From: Sphingomonas spermidinifaciens
Lineage (GTDB): Bacteria > Pseudomonadota > Alphaproteobacteria > Sphingomonadales > Sphingomonadaceae
Assembly: GCF_002351485.1 (NCBI RefSeq)
Contig: NZ_NWMW01000002.1
Coordinates: forward strand, 806,001-870,000
Reading direction: 5' to 3'
Length of the DNA: 64,000 nucleotides
Shown: piece after piece, positions 37,385-46,307 of the stretch
How the letters are laid out: every line of letters begins with the position of its first letter
Position numbering within the stretch: the stretch's first letter is position 1
Made by a program: the position numbers and the translations under genes
The notes under the pieces: generated by a model
What the model saw: only the letters and a program-made list of their open reading frames with translations
Told to the model about the DNA's origin: nothing
The model's database searches: none

Positions 37385-38527
37385 ATGCGAACGATGCTGA
37401 TCCTGGCGCTGGCAGCGACCACTGCCGCCACGCCGCTTACGATGGCTGAGGCGCAGGTCGCCGGCGCGCGGATGGGCGGCGGGATGCAGCGCCCAACGGC
37501 CCGGCCTGGCGGGTGGCAGCGGCCGATGGTGCGGCCGGGCGGCTGGCAACGCCCGATCGTTCGGCCCGGCGGCCACTGGAACAACGGCAAGCGCTGGGGC
37601 TGGCGTTTCAACAATCGCTGGGTCGGCGGCTGGCGGGCGCCGGGCGGCTGGGCTGCCTATCGCCCGGCGGTGCGCGGCTGGGTACTGCCGCGCTACTGGA
37701 TCGCGCCGAGCTTCTTCATTTCGGACTTCGGCGCCTATGGCCTTGCCGCGCCGCAGCCGGGTTATGGCTGGTATCGCTATTATGACGATGCGGTGATGAT
37801 CGACAATTACGGGCGCGTTGAAGACAGCGTGCGCGGGGTCGACTGGAACCGCGGCGGTGACGCCTATTACGATTATGACGAGGACTACCGGCCTGATCTT
37901 TACGACCAGGGTTATTACGACCGCGAGTATGCCGAGCGCGACCGCCGCAGCGACACCGACGTCGTGTCGCGTGACCGCGACGGGGGTGTCGGGGGTGCGG
38001 TGATCGGCGGCGCGGCGGGCGCGGTGGCTGGCGCGGCGATTGCCGGGCGCGGCAACCGCCTGCCCGGCGCGCTGATCGGCGGCGGCGTCGGTGCCGTCGC
38101 GGGCGCCGCGATCGACCGGGCCGAGGATGGTCGGCGCGGCCCGCCGCCTCCGCCGCCGCCTGGCTATGACGGCCGCGGTGCGCCGTTCGCCCCGCCGCGC
38201 GAGGTGGTTCAGCCGTTGCCAGGCGACGAGCACTATGCCGAGCATTATGAGGATGATCGCGGCGGAGGCGCACGCGAGGTCCGCACTGTCCATCATGGCG
38301 GCGGACATACGACCTATCATCCGGGCGGCACGACGGTGACGACGAGCGGCGGTGGCTATATCGCGGGCGGCTGGTATTATCCGCCCACGACGACGACCGT
38401 CGTGACGGTCAGCTCGGCCCCTGTCACGACCACGACGGTGACAGAGGAATATGTCAGCTACCACGCACCGACGCGGAAGGTGGTGAAGCGCCGGTGGCAT
38501 CGCGGCAAGCGGTGCTATTGCCGGTGA
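37385..38527 (+). CDS. Exported RcnB-family protein with glycine-zipper region
   Basis: A 380-residue exported protein: signal peptide (ending MAEAQ); N-terminal tandem RPGGWQRP repeats at ~38-62; an RcnB-like segment (WVLPRYWIAPSFFISDFGAYGL, GYGWYRYYDDAVMID); and a Tyr/Asp-rich linker. Two glycine-zipper helices follow at ~200-238 (GGAVIGGAAGAVAGAAIAG, GALIGGGVGAVAGAAI). The tail is His/Thr-rich, ending with CYCR. RcnB proteins are periplasmic with a link to nickel/cobalt homeostasis. The zipper suggests membrane association, so this looks like an envelope protein. Confidence 0.8.
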   Translation: MRTMLILALAATTAATPLTMAEAQVAGARMGGGMQRPTARPGGWQRPMVRPGGWQRPIVRPGGHWNNGKRWGWRFNNRWVGGWRAPGGWAAYRPAVRGWVLPRYWIAPSFFISDFGAYGLAAPQPGYGWYRYYDDAVMIDNYGRVEDSVRGVDWNRGGDAYYDYDEDYRPDLYDQGYYDREYAERDRRSDTDVVSRDRDGGVGGAVIGGAAGAVAGAAIAGRGNRLPGALIGGGVGAVAGAAIDRAEDGRRGPPPPPPPGYDGRGAPFAPPREVVQPLPGDEHYAEHYEDDRGGGAREVRTVHHGGGHTTYHPGGTTVTTSGGGYIAGGWYYPPTTTTVVTVSSAPVTTTTVTEEYVSYHAPTRKVVKRRWHRGKRCYCR

Positions 38528-38665
38528 GGTGAACGGGCGGTCGCGCGCTGTCGCCGGTCGCCCCAGCGAGGCCGCAGCCGCTGCTCACGTGGGCACTGTG
38601 CCCGCCACCAACCGGTCCCAGCCTACGCTCGGATGCCGAGCGACCCGGAAGCCACGCCGCCCTCG

Positions 38666-39469
38666 CTACCCGTTCAGCGCCGCCAGCAGCTTCGCTTCCA
38701 GCCACGCTTTGTCCTCTGGCCGGTGGAAGCTGTGGCTGTCGGTATCCAGTACCTGCAGCTCGATGCGGTCGCGCAGCGCCGCGTAGGCGGGCGTCTGCCA
38801 TGCCTCGACAAAGGCGATGGCGGTGTTGTCGCGACGGGCGATCAGGATCGTCGCGTGCTTGTTTGCCAGCCCCGCCGCTACGCGTGCGGCGAGCCCCTCT
38901 GGCGCCGCCGCCTCGCCGCTGCTGAGCTTGGCAAGCCCGCCAGCGAGCTTCCTGAGGTTCACGCCGCCTGTCAGCAGCCGGCCCCATGCCCTCGGATCGC
39001 GCAGCCGCTCGGCATAGCGCGCGCGGATCGCCGAGGCAGGCGGGAGCGCATCGGCGGTCGGCTCGATCACCCAGGGATTGGCGAGGACGAGCGCGTCGAT
39101 GCCGCTCGTGTCATGGAGCGCGAGCGCACTCGCCGCATCGCAATTGCCGAAAGCGACGATGCGCGTCAGGCCGGGCACCGCCGCCCGAAACGCGGTGATG
39201 GCGGCGGCGATGTCGGGGCCGCTTGCCTCGAAGCCGCGGTTGATGCCGGTGGAATCGCCGATGCCGCGCCGGTCGAAGCGGAAGACCGGATGACCTGCCG
39301 CCGTCAGCCTTTGTGCCATCAGCGCCATGCCCCGATGCGCGCCGATGCGAAGCTCGTTGCCGCCCGACACGATCAGGAGGCCGCGTGTGGAGGCGGCGCG
39401 ATCGAGTGTGCCGACCAGCGCGTCGCCGGCACAGGCGAAGGTGATCAGCTCGCGCACTGCTTCACCCAT
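38666..39469 (-). CDS. Exosortase-A-system-associated hydrolase 1
   Basis: A 267-residue alpha/beta hydrolase like TIGR03100, part of the exosortase A/PEP-CTERM polysaccharide region in many proteobacteria. GLLIVSGGNELRIGAHRGM, FRFDRRGIGDSTG and a late His (DTDSHSFHRP) match the fold. The nucleophile elbow is AFGNCDAASA, so C110 stands where Ser normally is, as in dienelactone hydrolases. ATG 39469 overlaps the end of hydrolase 2 by 25 bases. The natural substrate is unknown. Terminal gene of the reverse-strand operon. Confidence 0.85.
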   Translation of the reverse strand: MGEAVRELITFACAGDALVGTLDRAASTRGLLIVSGGNELRIGAHRGMALMAQRLTAAGHPVFRFDRRGIGDSTGINRGFEASGPDIAAAITAFRAAVPGLTRIVAFGNCDAASALALHDTSGIDALVLANPWVIEPTADALPPASAIRARYAERLRDPRAWGRLLTGGVNLRKLAGGLAKLSSGEAAAPEGLAARVAAGLANKHATILIARRDNTAIAFVEAWQTPAYAALRDRIELQVLDTDSHSFHRPEDKAWLEAKLLAALNG

Positions 39470-40113
39470 TCGGCCAGGTCGGCGGCCAGTTCGCGCGCCA
39501 TCGCCGGATTGTTGTCGGGCTCCGCCCGGCGCCACAACGGTCGGGCGATGATCTTGCGGTCGGCGGGCGCCGCGTCGGTGTCCAGGCGCAGCGTGCGTAA
39601 GGCAGGCCCGGCATAGGGCACCGCGCCCTGCAACTCAGCGAGCATCGCGCGCGAGAGGAGGTTGCCGGCGAGTTCGACCGGCGGGCCGTCGCCGGCGATT
39701 GCCTTGGCATCGAACGCCTCGCCCGAGTCCTTCGCCGCCGCCTGTCGCGCGCGGACCATGTCGCGAACGAGCGCCGCGCCGGTGACGGGGGCGAAATGCC
39801 AGCGTGACTGGCAATTGGCGCGCCCGTCGTAAAGCGTGCCGCCGCGCATCGCGGCGATGTGGACGCGCAGCCCCTCGCGCGTCAGCTTCTCCTCTGCCGC
39901 TGCGAGGGCATCGCGCCAGTCGTCAAGCGAGGCGGCCTCGGTGGCGATCAGGCTCTCGCCCTGGCCGGGCATGTCAGGCAGCGCCGCGCCGATGCCGTGG
40001 TCGCCGAGCGCGCGAAGCAGCGTGACGAAGAAGGCGCGGAGGCGATTGGCTTCCTCGAACGGGGGCATCGCCGCGAGCACGACCTCGCGGGTCCGCGGGC
40101 CGAAGCGCAGCAT
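39445..40113 (-). CDS. Exosortase-A-system-associated hydrolase 2-like protein
   Basis: A 222-residue protein placed where TIGR03101-type hydrolase 2 usually lies. VVLAAMPPFEEANRLRAFFVTLLRALGDHG and ALPDMPGQGES match its fold. The elbow reads HIAAMRGGT (85-93), with no Ser or Cys at the nucleophile position, so it may be inactive or use other chemistry. The reading frame continues upstream of ATG 40113 (LIDDYAWSGGREP) to the ACP stop. The true start may therefore be a CTG at about 40152, or the first ATG was lost. Confidence 0.72.
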   Translation of the reverse strand: MLRFGPRTREVVLAAMPPFEEANRLRAFFVTLLRALGDHGIGAALPDMPGQGESLIATEAASLDDWRDALAAAEEKLTREGLRVHIAAMRGGTLYDGRANCQSRWHFAPVTGAALVRDMVRARQAAAKDSGEAFDAKAIAGDGPPVELAGNLLSRAMLAELQGAVPYAGPALRTLRLDTDAAPADRKIIARPLWRRAEPDNNPAMARELAADLAEWVKQCAS

Positions 40114-40148
40114 CGGCTCGCGCCCGCCGCTCCAGGCATAATCGTCGA

Positions 40149-40421
40149 TCAGGCGGAAACCTTGCTGACGGCGAAGCGGGTGAGGGCGCCGAAGGTTTCG
40201 AGCGTGTCACCGTCGATGTCGTCGTCGTCGATGACGATGCCGAGGCGATCCTCGAGTTCGGTCAGCACGCCGGCGACCGCCATCGAATCGAGCTCCGGCA
40301 AGGCGCCGAACAGCGGCGTCGTCGCATCGAACCCCTCGACCTGTGCGTCCGACAAGCCGAGCACGTCGCGCAGGACCGCGCGGACGGTCGCCTCGATCTC
40401 GCCATGCTGTTCCGAAATCAT
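40149..40421 (-). CDS. Acyl carrier protein of the exosortase-associated module
   Basis: A 90-residue acidic four-helix carrier. The phosphopantetheine serine is S46 in PELDSMAVAGVL, and the C-terminal half (LEDRLGIVIDDDDIDGDTLETFGAL) is typical. GGGGATAGACG precedes the ATG. Encoded between hydrolase 2 and the GNAT gene, it probably carries the acyl group activated by the divergent AMP ligase. It is not the fatty-acid AcpP by context. Confidence 0.9.
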   Translation of the reverse strand: MISEQHGEIEATVRAVLRDVLGLSDAQVEGFDATTPLFGALPELDSMAVAGVLTELEDRLGIVIDDDDIDGDTLETFGALTRFAVSKVSA

Positions 40422-40451
40422 CGTCTATCCCCAAGATGTTTTGCCGCGCGC

Positions 40452-41465
40452 CTAGCGGCCCACCGCGCGCCGGACAAGCGTCGCGGCGATCATCGCGAGC
40501 CCGACGGGGTGGCGCGGGTTCGACGCCTCGATCCGCCAGAGCGTGTGCGCGGTGTCCATCCAGTCGGCCTTGTAGGGCTGGTCGCCGGTGCCATAGTCGA
40601 TGAGCGCGGGGCGATCGCGCTCGATCACATGCGCGAACATCGCGTGGCTCAGGATCGAGCCCGGCGACAGCGCCCTCGCATCCTCGCGATAGGCGAGCTT
40701 GTGGATCGTCGCGCGGCCATGCTCGACGGTCCAGAGCTGCGCGGCGAGCGGCTGGCCATTCTTCGATGCGATGCCGAGGCGCAGCGTGCCCGCTGCGCCC
40801 TCCGCCTCAGCCATGGCGCGCAGGAACGGCCAGCTGCCTTCCTCGCCCTTCCAGCTCGCGGCATAGATCGCCTCGTAAGCTTTCCAGGCTTCCGACGAGA
40901 ACGACCGGTGGATGGCGATGTCGAGCTTCGCCTTCTTGCCCTTGCGCTCGACGGTCGAGCGCAGCTTGCCGGGGCGCGCGGCCCAGAACGCGGCGAAGTC
41001 GGTGCCCGGGGCGATGCGCCAGTTGACGCTCATCGGCGTGACCGACACGCGCCAGCCCGCGGCGCGAAAGGCATCGGCCAGCGCCTCGGGCTCCTCGACG
41101 GGGGAGAGTTCGACATGGCCGATTGCGCCCAGGCAATCGGGCAGCGCGGCGAGTGGGGCGTCCCCGATCGTTACTGCGTCGAAGGCCAGCGTATACCAGT
41201 TCGCCAGCGCGCGTGCCCGCGCGCCGCGGCGCATCAGGAACAGCCACGCGGTCCCACCACCGCGCCGGGCACGGGCAATCAGCGGGCGCCCCGACGGGGG
41301 GCAATTGCCGAGCGTCCGCTCGAACCATTCGAGCCGGTCGTAAAGCCGCGGTTGGCGCGCCCGGTCGAGCGCACCCGCAGCATCGCGCGCGACCGCGTCC
41401 AGATCGGTGAAAAGAGCGCAATCGGCGCGCACAAGGGCCTCGTAATCGGCTTGTTTACCGTGCAC
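40452..41465 (-). CDS. GNAT/BioF2-like acetyltransferase (FemAB-related)
   Basis: A 337-residue protein of the acetyltransferase group of FemAB/BioF2 type. The conserved half is WRIAPGTDFAAFWAARPGKLRSTVERKGKK, AYEAIYAASWKGEEGSW and LRLGIASKNGQPLAAQLWTVEHGRATIHKLAYRED, followed by IDYGTGDQPYKADW. It likely transfers an acyl or aminoacyl group to an amine. GTG 41465 is the start taken because the divergent ligase gene begins at 41483; no strong site helps. The frame further upstream overlaps that gene. It is next to the ACP gene. Confidence 0.8.
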   Translation of the reverse strand: MHGKQADYEALVRADCALFTDLDAVARDAAGALDRARQPRLYDRLEWFERTLGNCPPSGRPLIARARRGGGTAWLFLMRRGARARALANWYTLAFDAVTIGDAPLAALPDCLGAIGHVELSPVEEPEALADAFRAAGWRVSVTPMSVNWRIAPGTDFAAFWAARPGKLRSTVERKGKKAKLDIAIHRSFSSEAWKAYEAIYAASWKGEEGSWPFLRAMAEAEGAAGTLRLGIASKNGQPLAAQLWTVEHGRATIHKLAYREDARALSPGSILSHAMFAHVIERDRPALIDYGTGDQPYKADWMDTAHTLWRIEASNPRHPVGLAMIAATLVRRAVGR

Positions 41466-41482
41466 GCTTATGGCCGGCAGCG

Positions 41483-42997
41483 ATGAGCATCCCGTTAAAT
41501 CCCGATCCGCGACCGCTCGACCATCTGACGACGATGGGTGCGGCCGATGCACCCGCGCTGCACGACAAGGGCGGCAGCTGGACCTATGCCGAGCTGGAGG
41601 GTGCGGTCGGATCGGCAGCGGCGTGGCTGGCGGAACAGGGACTCAAGCCCGGCGATCGGGTGGCGAGCTGGCTTGCCAAGACGCGAGCGGCCTGCGTGCT
41701 GCCGTTGGCGGCAGTGCGCGCGGGGCTGGTGCATGTGCCGGTCAACCCGCTGCTCAAGCGCGGGCAGGTGGCGCATATCCTTGCCGACAGCGGCGCGCGC
41801 CTCCTGATCGCGGGCGGGCCGCGGCTGGCGACGCTGGAGGCGGGCGATGTGCCGGGCGGATGCCGGACGGTCGAGGAGGGCGAGTTGTCGCTGGTGGGCG
41901 GCGGACTGCCGCCGTCCGATGCCGATCCGCAATCGCTGGCGGCGATCCTCTATACCTCGGGCTCTACCGGGCGGCCCAAGGGGGTTATGCTGAGCCACGC
42001 GAACCTGTGGCTCGGTGCGATCAGCGTGGCGCATTATCTGGACGTGACGCCCGCCGACCGCGTGCTCGGCGTGCTGCCGCTGAGCTTCGACTATGGCCAG
42101 AACCAGCTGCTTTCGACCTGGGCGGCGGGAGCGAGCGTGGTGCCGCTCGACTATCTGACCGCGCGCGACGTCATCAAGGCGGTCGAGCGGTTCGGCGCGA
42201 CCAGCCTTGCCGGGGTGCCGCCGCTCTGGGTCCAGCTGCTCGATGTCGAGTGGCCGGCGGAGACCGCCGCGCGATTGAGGCGGCTGACCAACTCGGGCGG
42301 TGCGCTGACGCCGCGACTGGTGCGCGCGCTCCGCGAGCGCTTTCCGGCCGCGCGGCTGTTCCCGATGTACGGCCTGACCGAGGCGTTCCGGTCGACCTAT
42401 CTCGACCCCGATCTGGTCGATGCGCATCCCGATTCGATCGGCCGCGCCATTCCCTTCGCCGAAATCTCGGTCGTGCGCCCCGATGGCAGCCGCGCCGATG
42501 CGGACGAGCCGGGCGAGCTGGTCCATGCCGGGCCGCTCGTTGCGCAGGGCTATTGGCAGGACCCCGAGCGCACCGCGATCCGCTTCAAGCCTGCACCTTC
42601 CTTCTCCGCCTATCCCGGCATGGCGGTATGGTCGGGCGATACCGTCGTGGCGGATGCCGAAGGGCTGCTGCGCTTCGTCGGGCGCGACGACGAGATGATC
42701 AAGTCGAGCGGCAACCGCATCAGCCCGACCGAGGTCGAGGAAGTGGTGCTCGCCGGCGGCGAGGCGGGCGAGGCGGTGGCGCTGGGCGTGCCCGACGAGC
42801 GGCTGGGGCAGGCGATCGTCGTCGTCGCCAGCACGAAGGGCGATGCGGCGAATGCGGAGGCGCGGCTTCGCGAGCGGCTGAAGCGCGACCTGCCCGGCTT
42901 CATGCAGCCGCACCGCTATGTCTGGCGCGAGGCGCTGCCGCGCAACGCCAATGGGAAGCTCGATCGCTCTGGGCTGAAAGCGGAGGTGCTGTCGTGA
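41483..42997 (+). CDS. Exosortase-A-associated acyl-CoA/ACP ligase (AMP-forming)
   Basis: A 504-residue adenylating enzyme resembling TIGR03098. The ATP loop YTSGSTGRPKGV is at 157-168, FPMYGLTEAFRSTYL holds the acidic motif, and the catalytic lysine is K492 in NANGKLDRS. It activates a carboxylic acid with ATP, probably loading the adjacent ACP. It diverges from the GNAT gene by 17 bases and shares a four-base stop/start overlap with the decarboxylase. Confidence 0.93.
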   Translation: MSIPLNPDPRPLDHLTTMGAADAPALHDKGGSWTYAELEGAVGSAAAWLAEQGLKPGDRVASWLAKTRAACVLPLAAVRAGLVHVPVNPLLKRGQVAHILADSGARLLIAGGPRLATLEAGDVPGGCRTVEEGELSLVGGGLPPSDADPQSLAAILYTSGSTGRPKGVMLSHANLWLGAISVAHYLDVTPADRVLGVLPLSFDYGQNQLLSTWAAGASVVPLDYLTARDVIKAVERFGATSLAGVPPLWVQLLDVEWPAETAARLRRLTNSGGALTPRLVRALRERFPAARLFPMYGLTEAFRSTYLDPDLVDAHPDSIGRAIPFAEISVVRPDGSRADADEPGELVHAGPLVAQGYWQDPERTAIRFKPAPSFSAYPGMAVWSGDTVVADAEGLLRFVGRDDEMIKSSGNRISPTEVEEVVLAGGEAGEAVALGVPDERLGQAIVVVASTKGDAANAEARLRERLKRDLPGFMQPHRYVWREALPRNANGKLDRSGLKAEVLS

Positions 42998-44208
42998 AGC
43001 CGATGGGACCGATTCCGCCGCATTTCGCTGGGAGCGAGAAGCTGACGATCGCCGGGCACGACGCCGAGCATTGGATCGAACAGGCCGGCGACACGCCGCT
43101 GTTCGTCTACGACATGGGCGAGGTGCGCGCGCGGCTGGCGCGACTGCGTGCGGCGATGCCAGCGCGGCTCGACATCCATTACGCGATCAAGGCCAATCCG
43201 CACCCGCAAGTGCTCGCGGCGATCGCGCCGCTGGTCGACGGGCTCGACGTCGCGTCGGGGGGCGAGTTGGTCAAGGCGCTCGCAGTCAAGGACGAGAGAG
43301 TCATCAGCTTCGCCGGACCCGGCAAGCGCGACGACGAACTGGAACTCGGGATCCGTGAAGGCGCGACGCTCAACCTCGAATCGGAGGGGGAGGGTATCCG
43401 TGCGCTGGCGATCGGCGAGCGGCTGGGGCTGCGGCCGCGGCTGGCAATCCGGGTCAATCCCGATTTCGACCTCAAGGGATCGGGGATGAAGATGGGCGGG
43501 CGACCCTCGCCCTTCGGCATCGACGCCGTGCGCGTGCCGGCGTTGGTGCGCGAGTTGCTGGCCGCCGGCGCCGACTGGCGCGGCTTCCACATCTATGCCG
43601 GGTCGCAGGCGCTGTCGGCGGCGGCGATCATCGAGACGCAGGCGGCGACAGTGGCGCTCGCCCGGCGGCTGGCGGACGAGGCGGGAGCCGAGGCGCCGCA
43701 CGTCAATCTCGGCGGCGGGTTCGGCATCCCCTATTTCGCGGGCGACGAAGCCCTCGATATCGAGGCGGTCGGCGGCGCGCTGGCCGAGACGCTCGATCGC
43801 GACGGGGCAGCGGAGACGCAGTACGCGATCGAACTCGGCCGCTGGATGGTCGGCGAGTGCGGCGTCTACCTGACCCGTGTGATCGACTTGAAGGAAAGCC
43901 AGGGCGAGCGCTTCGTCGTCGTCGATGGCGGCATGCATCACCAGCTGGCCGCGAGCGGCAATTTCGGGACGGTGGTGCGGCGCAATTATCCGATCGCGGT
44001 CGCCGGGCGGATGACGGGCGAACTCAGCGAGGTGTCGGTGGTCGGCAGCCTTTGCACCCCGCTCGACCGGCTGGGCGACAAGGTGGGCCTGCCCGAGGTG
44101 GCGGTGGGCGACGTAATCGCGGTGTTCCTGGCGGGCGCCTATGGGTTCACCGCAAGTCCGGGGCTGTTCCTGGGGCACCCGGCAGCGCGGGAGATCGTGG
44201 TGGGTTGA
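42994..44208 (+). CDS. PLP-dependent decarboxylase, exosortase-A-associated
   Basis: A 404-residue fold-III decarboxylase resembling TIGR03099, related to diaminopimelate and ornithine decarboxylases. The PLP lysine is K66 in HYAIKANPHP; GGGFGIPYF is the phosphate loop and VGSLCTPLDRLG holds the catalytic Cys. The start is GTG 42994, with GGAGG 7 bases upstream, overlapping the ligase stop. It produces an amine from an unknown amino acid. The substrate-specificity helix differs from LysA, so it is not taken for lysine synthesis. Confidence 0.93.
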   Translation: MKPMGPIPPHFAGSEKLTIAGHDAEHWIEQAGDTPLFVYDMGEVRARLARLRAAMPARLDIHYAIKANPHPQVLAAIAPLVDGLDVASGGELVKALAVKDERVISFAGPGKRDDELELGIREGATLNLESEGEGIRALAIGERLGLRPRLAIRVNPDFDLKGSGMKMGGRPSPFGIDAVRVPALVRELLAAGADWRGFHIYAGSQALSAAAIIETQAATVALARRLADEAGAEAPHVNLGGGFGIPYFAGDEALDIEAVGGALAETLDRDGAAETQYAIELGRWMVGECGVYLTRVIDLKESQGERFVVVDGGMHHQLAASGNFGTVVRRNYPIAVAGRMTGELSEVSVVGSLCTPLDRLGDKVGLPEVAVGDVIAVFLAGAYGFTASPGLFLGHPAAREIVVG

Positions 44209-44239
44209 AGGCCGCTGTCGACAAAAGGGCCTTGTCACT

Positions 44240-44290
44240 CCGTTTGTCCTAAGTAGCGATCGAGCAGCTGCGAAGCGGCGTATCAAAGAA
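44240..44290. repeat. Diverged dispersed-repeat copy
   Basis: GTCCTAAGTAGCGATCGAGCA and GGCGTATCAAAGAATG resemble CGTCCTGAGTAGCGACTGAG and GCGTATCGAAGGAAGG at 59220-59268. The remaining bases to 44425 hold no gene or clear structure. Confidence 0.5.
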
Positions 44291-44425
44291 TGTGGGAGTC
44301 CGTGGTGATTTCTCGATGCACGGCTTTCGCCGCTACTCAGTCTCTACTCAGCATGAAGCGGGGGAGGCGAAGCGCCACGGATAGTCATCGGTCACGGAAC
44401 ACTCCGCGGGTGACGGACACCGACT

Positions 44426-46303
44426 TCACCCTTTCCCCTGCGCCCGCCGCCACGCCGCCTGCACCCGGCCGTTGAAACCCATCACCGCGTTGCCGCCGAT
44501 CAGCCGCAGCCGCGGTTCGGGCTTGTTGTTGAGCTCCAGCCCCTGCGCCTGCAGCATCCAGAGGCGGCGGAACTCGCCGTCCTCGCGCATCAGCAGGTGC
44601 TGTGGCGCGCCGTCCTCGACGATACGGCCGCGCTCGACCACCAGCACACGGTCGAAATCGGCGATCGTCGATAGTCGGTGCGCGATGGCGAGCACGGTGC
44701 GCCCGACCATCAGCCGCTCGAGCCCCGCCTGCACCGCCAGCTCCGACTCGGTGTCGAGCGCCGACGTCGCTTCGTCGAGGAGTACGATCCGCGCGTCTTT
44801 AAGGAAGGCGCGCGCGATGCCGATCCGCTGGCGCTGGCCCCCGGACAGCGAGGTGCCGCGCTCGCCGACGATGCTGTCATATCCCTCCGGCAGTTCGGCG
44901 ATGAAGTCGGCGCAGCCCGCCGCCTCGGCCGCGCGGCGCACGTCCTCGTCGCTCGCATCGGGGCGGGCGAAGCGGATATTGTCCATCACGCTGCGGTGAA
45001 AGAGGAGCACTTCCTGCGGCACCATCGCGATCGCCTGGTTGAGGCTTTCCTGCGTCACCCCTGCCGCTGGCTGCCCGTCGATCAGCACGCGGCCGGCGTC
45101 GGCGTCATAGAAGCGCTGAACGAGCTGGAGGATCGACGACTTGCCCGCGCCCGAGGGGCCGACAATGCCCACCTTCTGCCCCGCGGGCACGTCGAAGCTC
45201 AGGTCGCGCAGGATCGGCCGCGCGGGGTCGTAGCCGAAGCTGACCCCCTCGAACCGCACCGTCCCCGCGCCCGGCACCAGCGCGGGCGCATCGGGTGCAT
45301 CGGTCAGCGTATGCGGCACGCCGACGATCTCCAGCGTCTCGTCGAGATAGCTGAACTGCTGGCTGGTATCGATCAGCGCCATCGCCAGGTCGCGCGCGCC
45401 GTGGAGCATCCGGAAGGTAAGCGTCGTAATGACGACTACATCGCCCGTCGTCACCGCGCCTGCCGACCAGCGGCCGATCGCCCAGATGAGCGTGCCCGCG
45501 ACCATCGCCGCCATCGCGATGTCGTAGAGGCCGCGGACACGCTCGACGAAGAACCAGCCCTTTCGCTGCGCCTTCGCCTCGTCCTCGAGAATGTCGCCCA
45601 GCCGGTCGAGCTCGCGCCGGCGCGCGGCGAACGCCTTTAGCACCCAGATATTCCCGATCAGATCGACCAGCTCGCCGCCGACGACGCCGGCCTTCTGCGC
45701 GAACGCCCGGTGATGGACATGGCCCTTGAGCCCGTGGCGCACCAGAATTGCGGTGACGATCAGGAACACCGCGCCCAGCACCGCCGCCATCCGCGCATCA
45801 ATCGTGAAGAAGATGACGAGGGCACCCGCAAAGGCGACGATCGGCGGCGTCACCTCCATCACCAGCCGGTGGACGAGCGCGCCGAAATTGCCGGCGAGCG
45901 AGCCGATCCGGTGGCCCAGCGAACCGGCACGCTGCTGCTGAAAGAAGGGCATCTGGTGCCCGGTCAGATAATCGAACATGTCGAGCCGGATCTGGATGCC
46001 CGACCTGACGGTAAGATGGCCGAGCAGGAAGGCGGCGGCGCGCTGAGCCAGGCTCTCGGCGACAACGAGGCCGATGAACAGCGCGAGGCTGGCATAGACC
46101 GCGCTCAAGGCCCCACGCATCGTCATCGCATCGACGAGCAGCTTCATCGCATATTGCGTGCCGATCGACCCTGCGCTGCCTGCGACGACGATCAGCCCGA
46201 GAAGCAGGAAGCTCCACGGCCGCTCGGCCACATAATGAAACAGGAAGCGGGCTGGACTGCGCAGAAATCGCAACGGATCCGGTCCTTGTTTGATCTGCAT
46301 CAT
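44426..46303 (-). CDS. ABC exporter, fused permease-ATPase
   Basis: A 625-residue half-transporter of the MsbA/lipid-exporter type. Six membrane helices span ~25-330, with a Walker A GPSGAGKSS at about 380-388, ABC signature LSGGQRQRIG and Walker B IVLLDEATS. It would work as a homodimer, moving a lipid, polysaccharide precursor or peptide outward. It lies directly after the exosortase-associated module and converges with it. A role exporting that module's product is possible but not shown. Confidence 0.93.
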   Translation of the reverse strand: MMQIKQGPDPLRFLRSPARFLFHYVAERPWSFLLLGLIVVAGSAGSIGTQYAMKLLVDAMTMRGALSAVYASLALFIGLVVAESLAQRAAAFLLGHLTVRSGIQIRLDMFDYLTGHQMPFFQQQRAGSLGHRIGSLAGNFGALVHRLVMEVTPPIVAFAGALVIFFTIDARMAAVLGAVFLIVTAILVRHGLKGHVHHRAFAQKAGVVGGELVDLIGNIWVLKAFAARRRELDRLGDILEDEAKAQRKGWFFVERVRGLYDIAMAAMVAGTLIWAIGRWSAGAVTTGDVVVITTLTFRMLHGARDLAMALIDTSQQFSYLDETLEIVGVPHTLTDAPDAPALVPGAGTVRFEGVSFGYDPARPILRDLSFDVPAGQKVGIVGPSGAGKSSILQLVQRFYDADAGRVLIDGQPAAGVTQESLNQAIAMVPQEVLLFHRSVMDNIRFARPDASDEDVRRAAEAAGCADFIAELPEGYDSIVGERGTSLSGGQRQRIGIARAFLKDARIVLLDEATSALDTESELAVQAGLERLMVGRTVLAIAHRLSTIADFDRVLVVERGRIVEDGAPQHLLMREDGEFRRLWMLQAQGLELNNKPEPRLRLIGGNAVMGFNGRVQAAWRRAQGKG

Positions 46304-46307
46304 GCTG

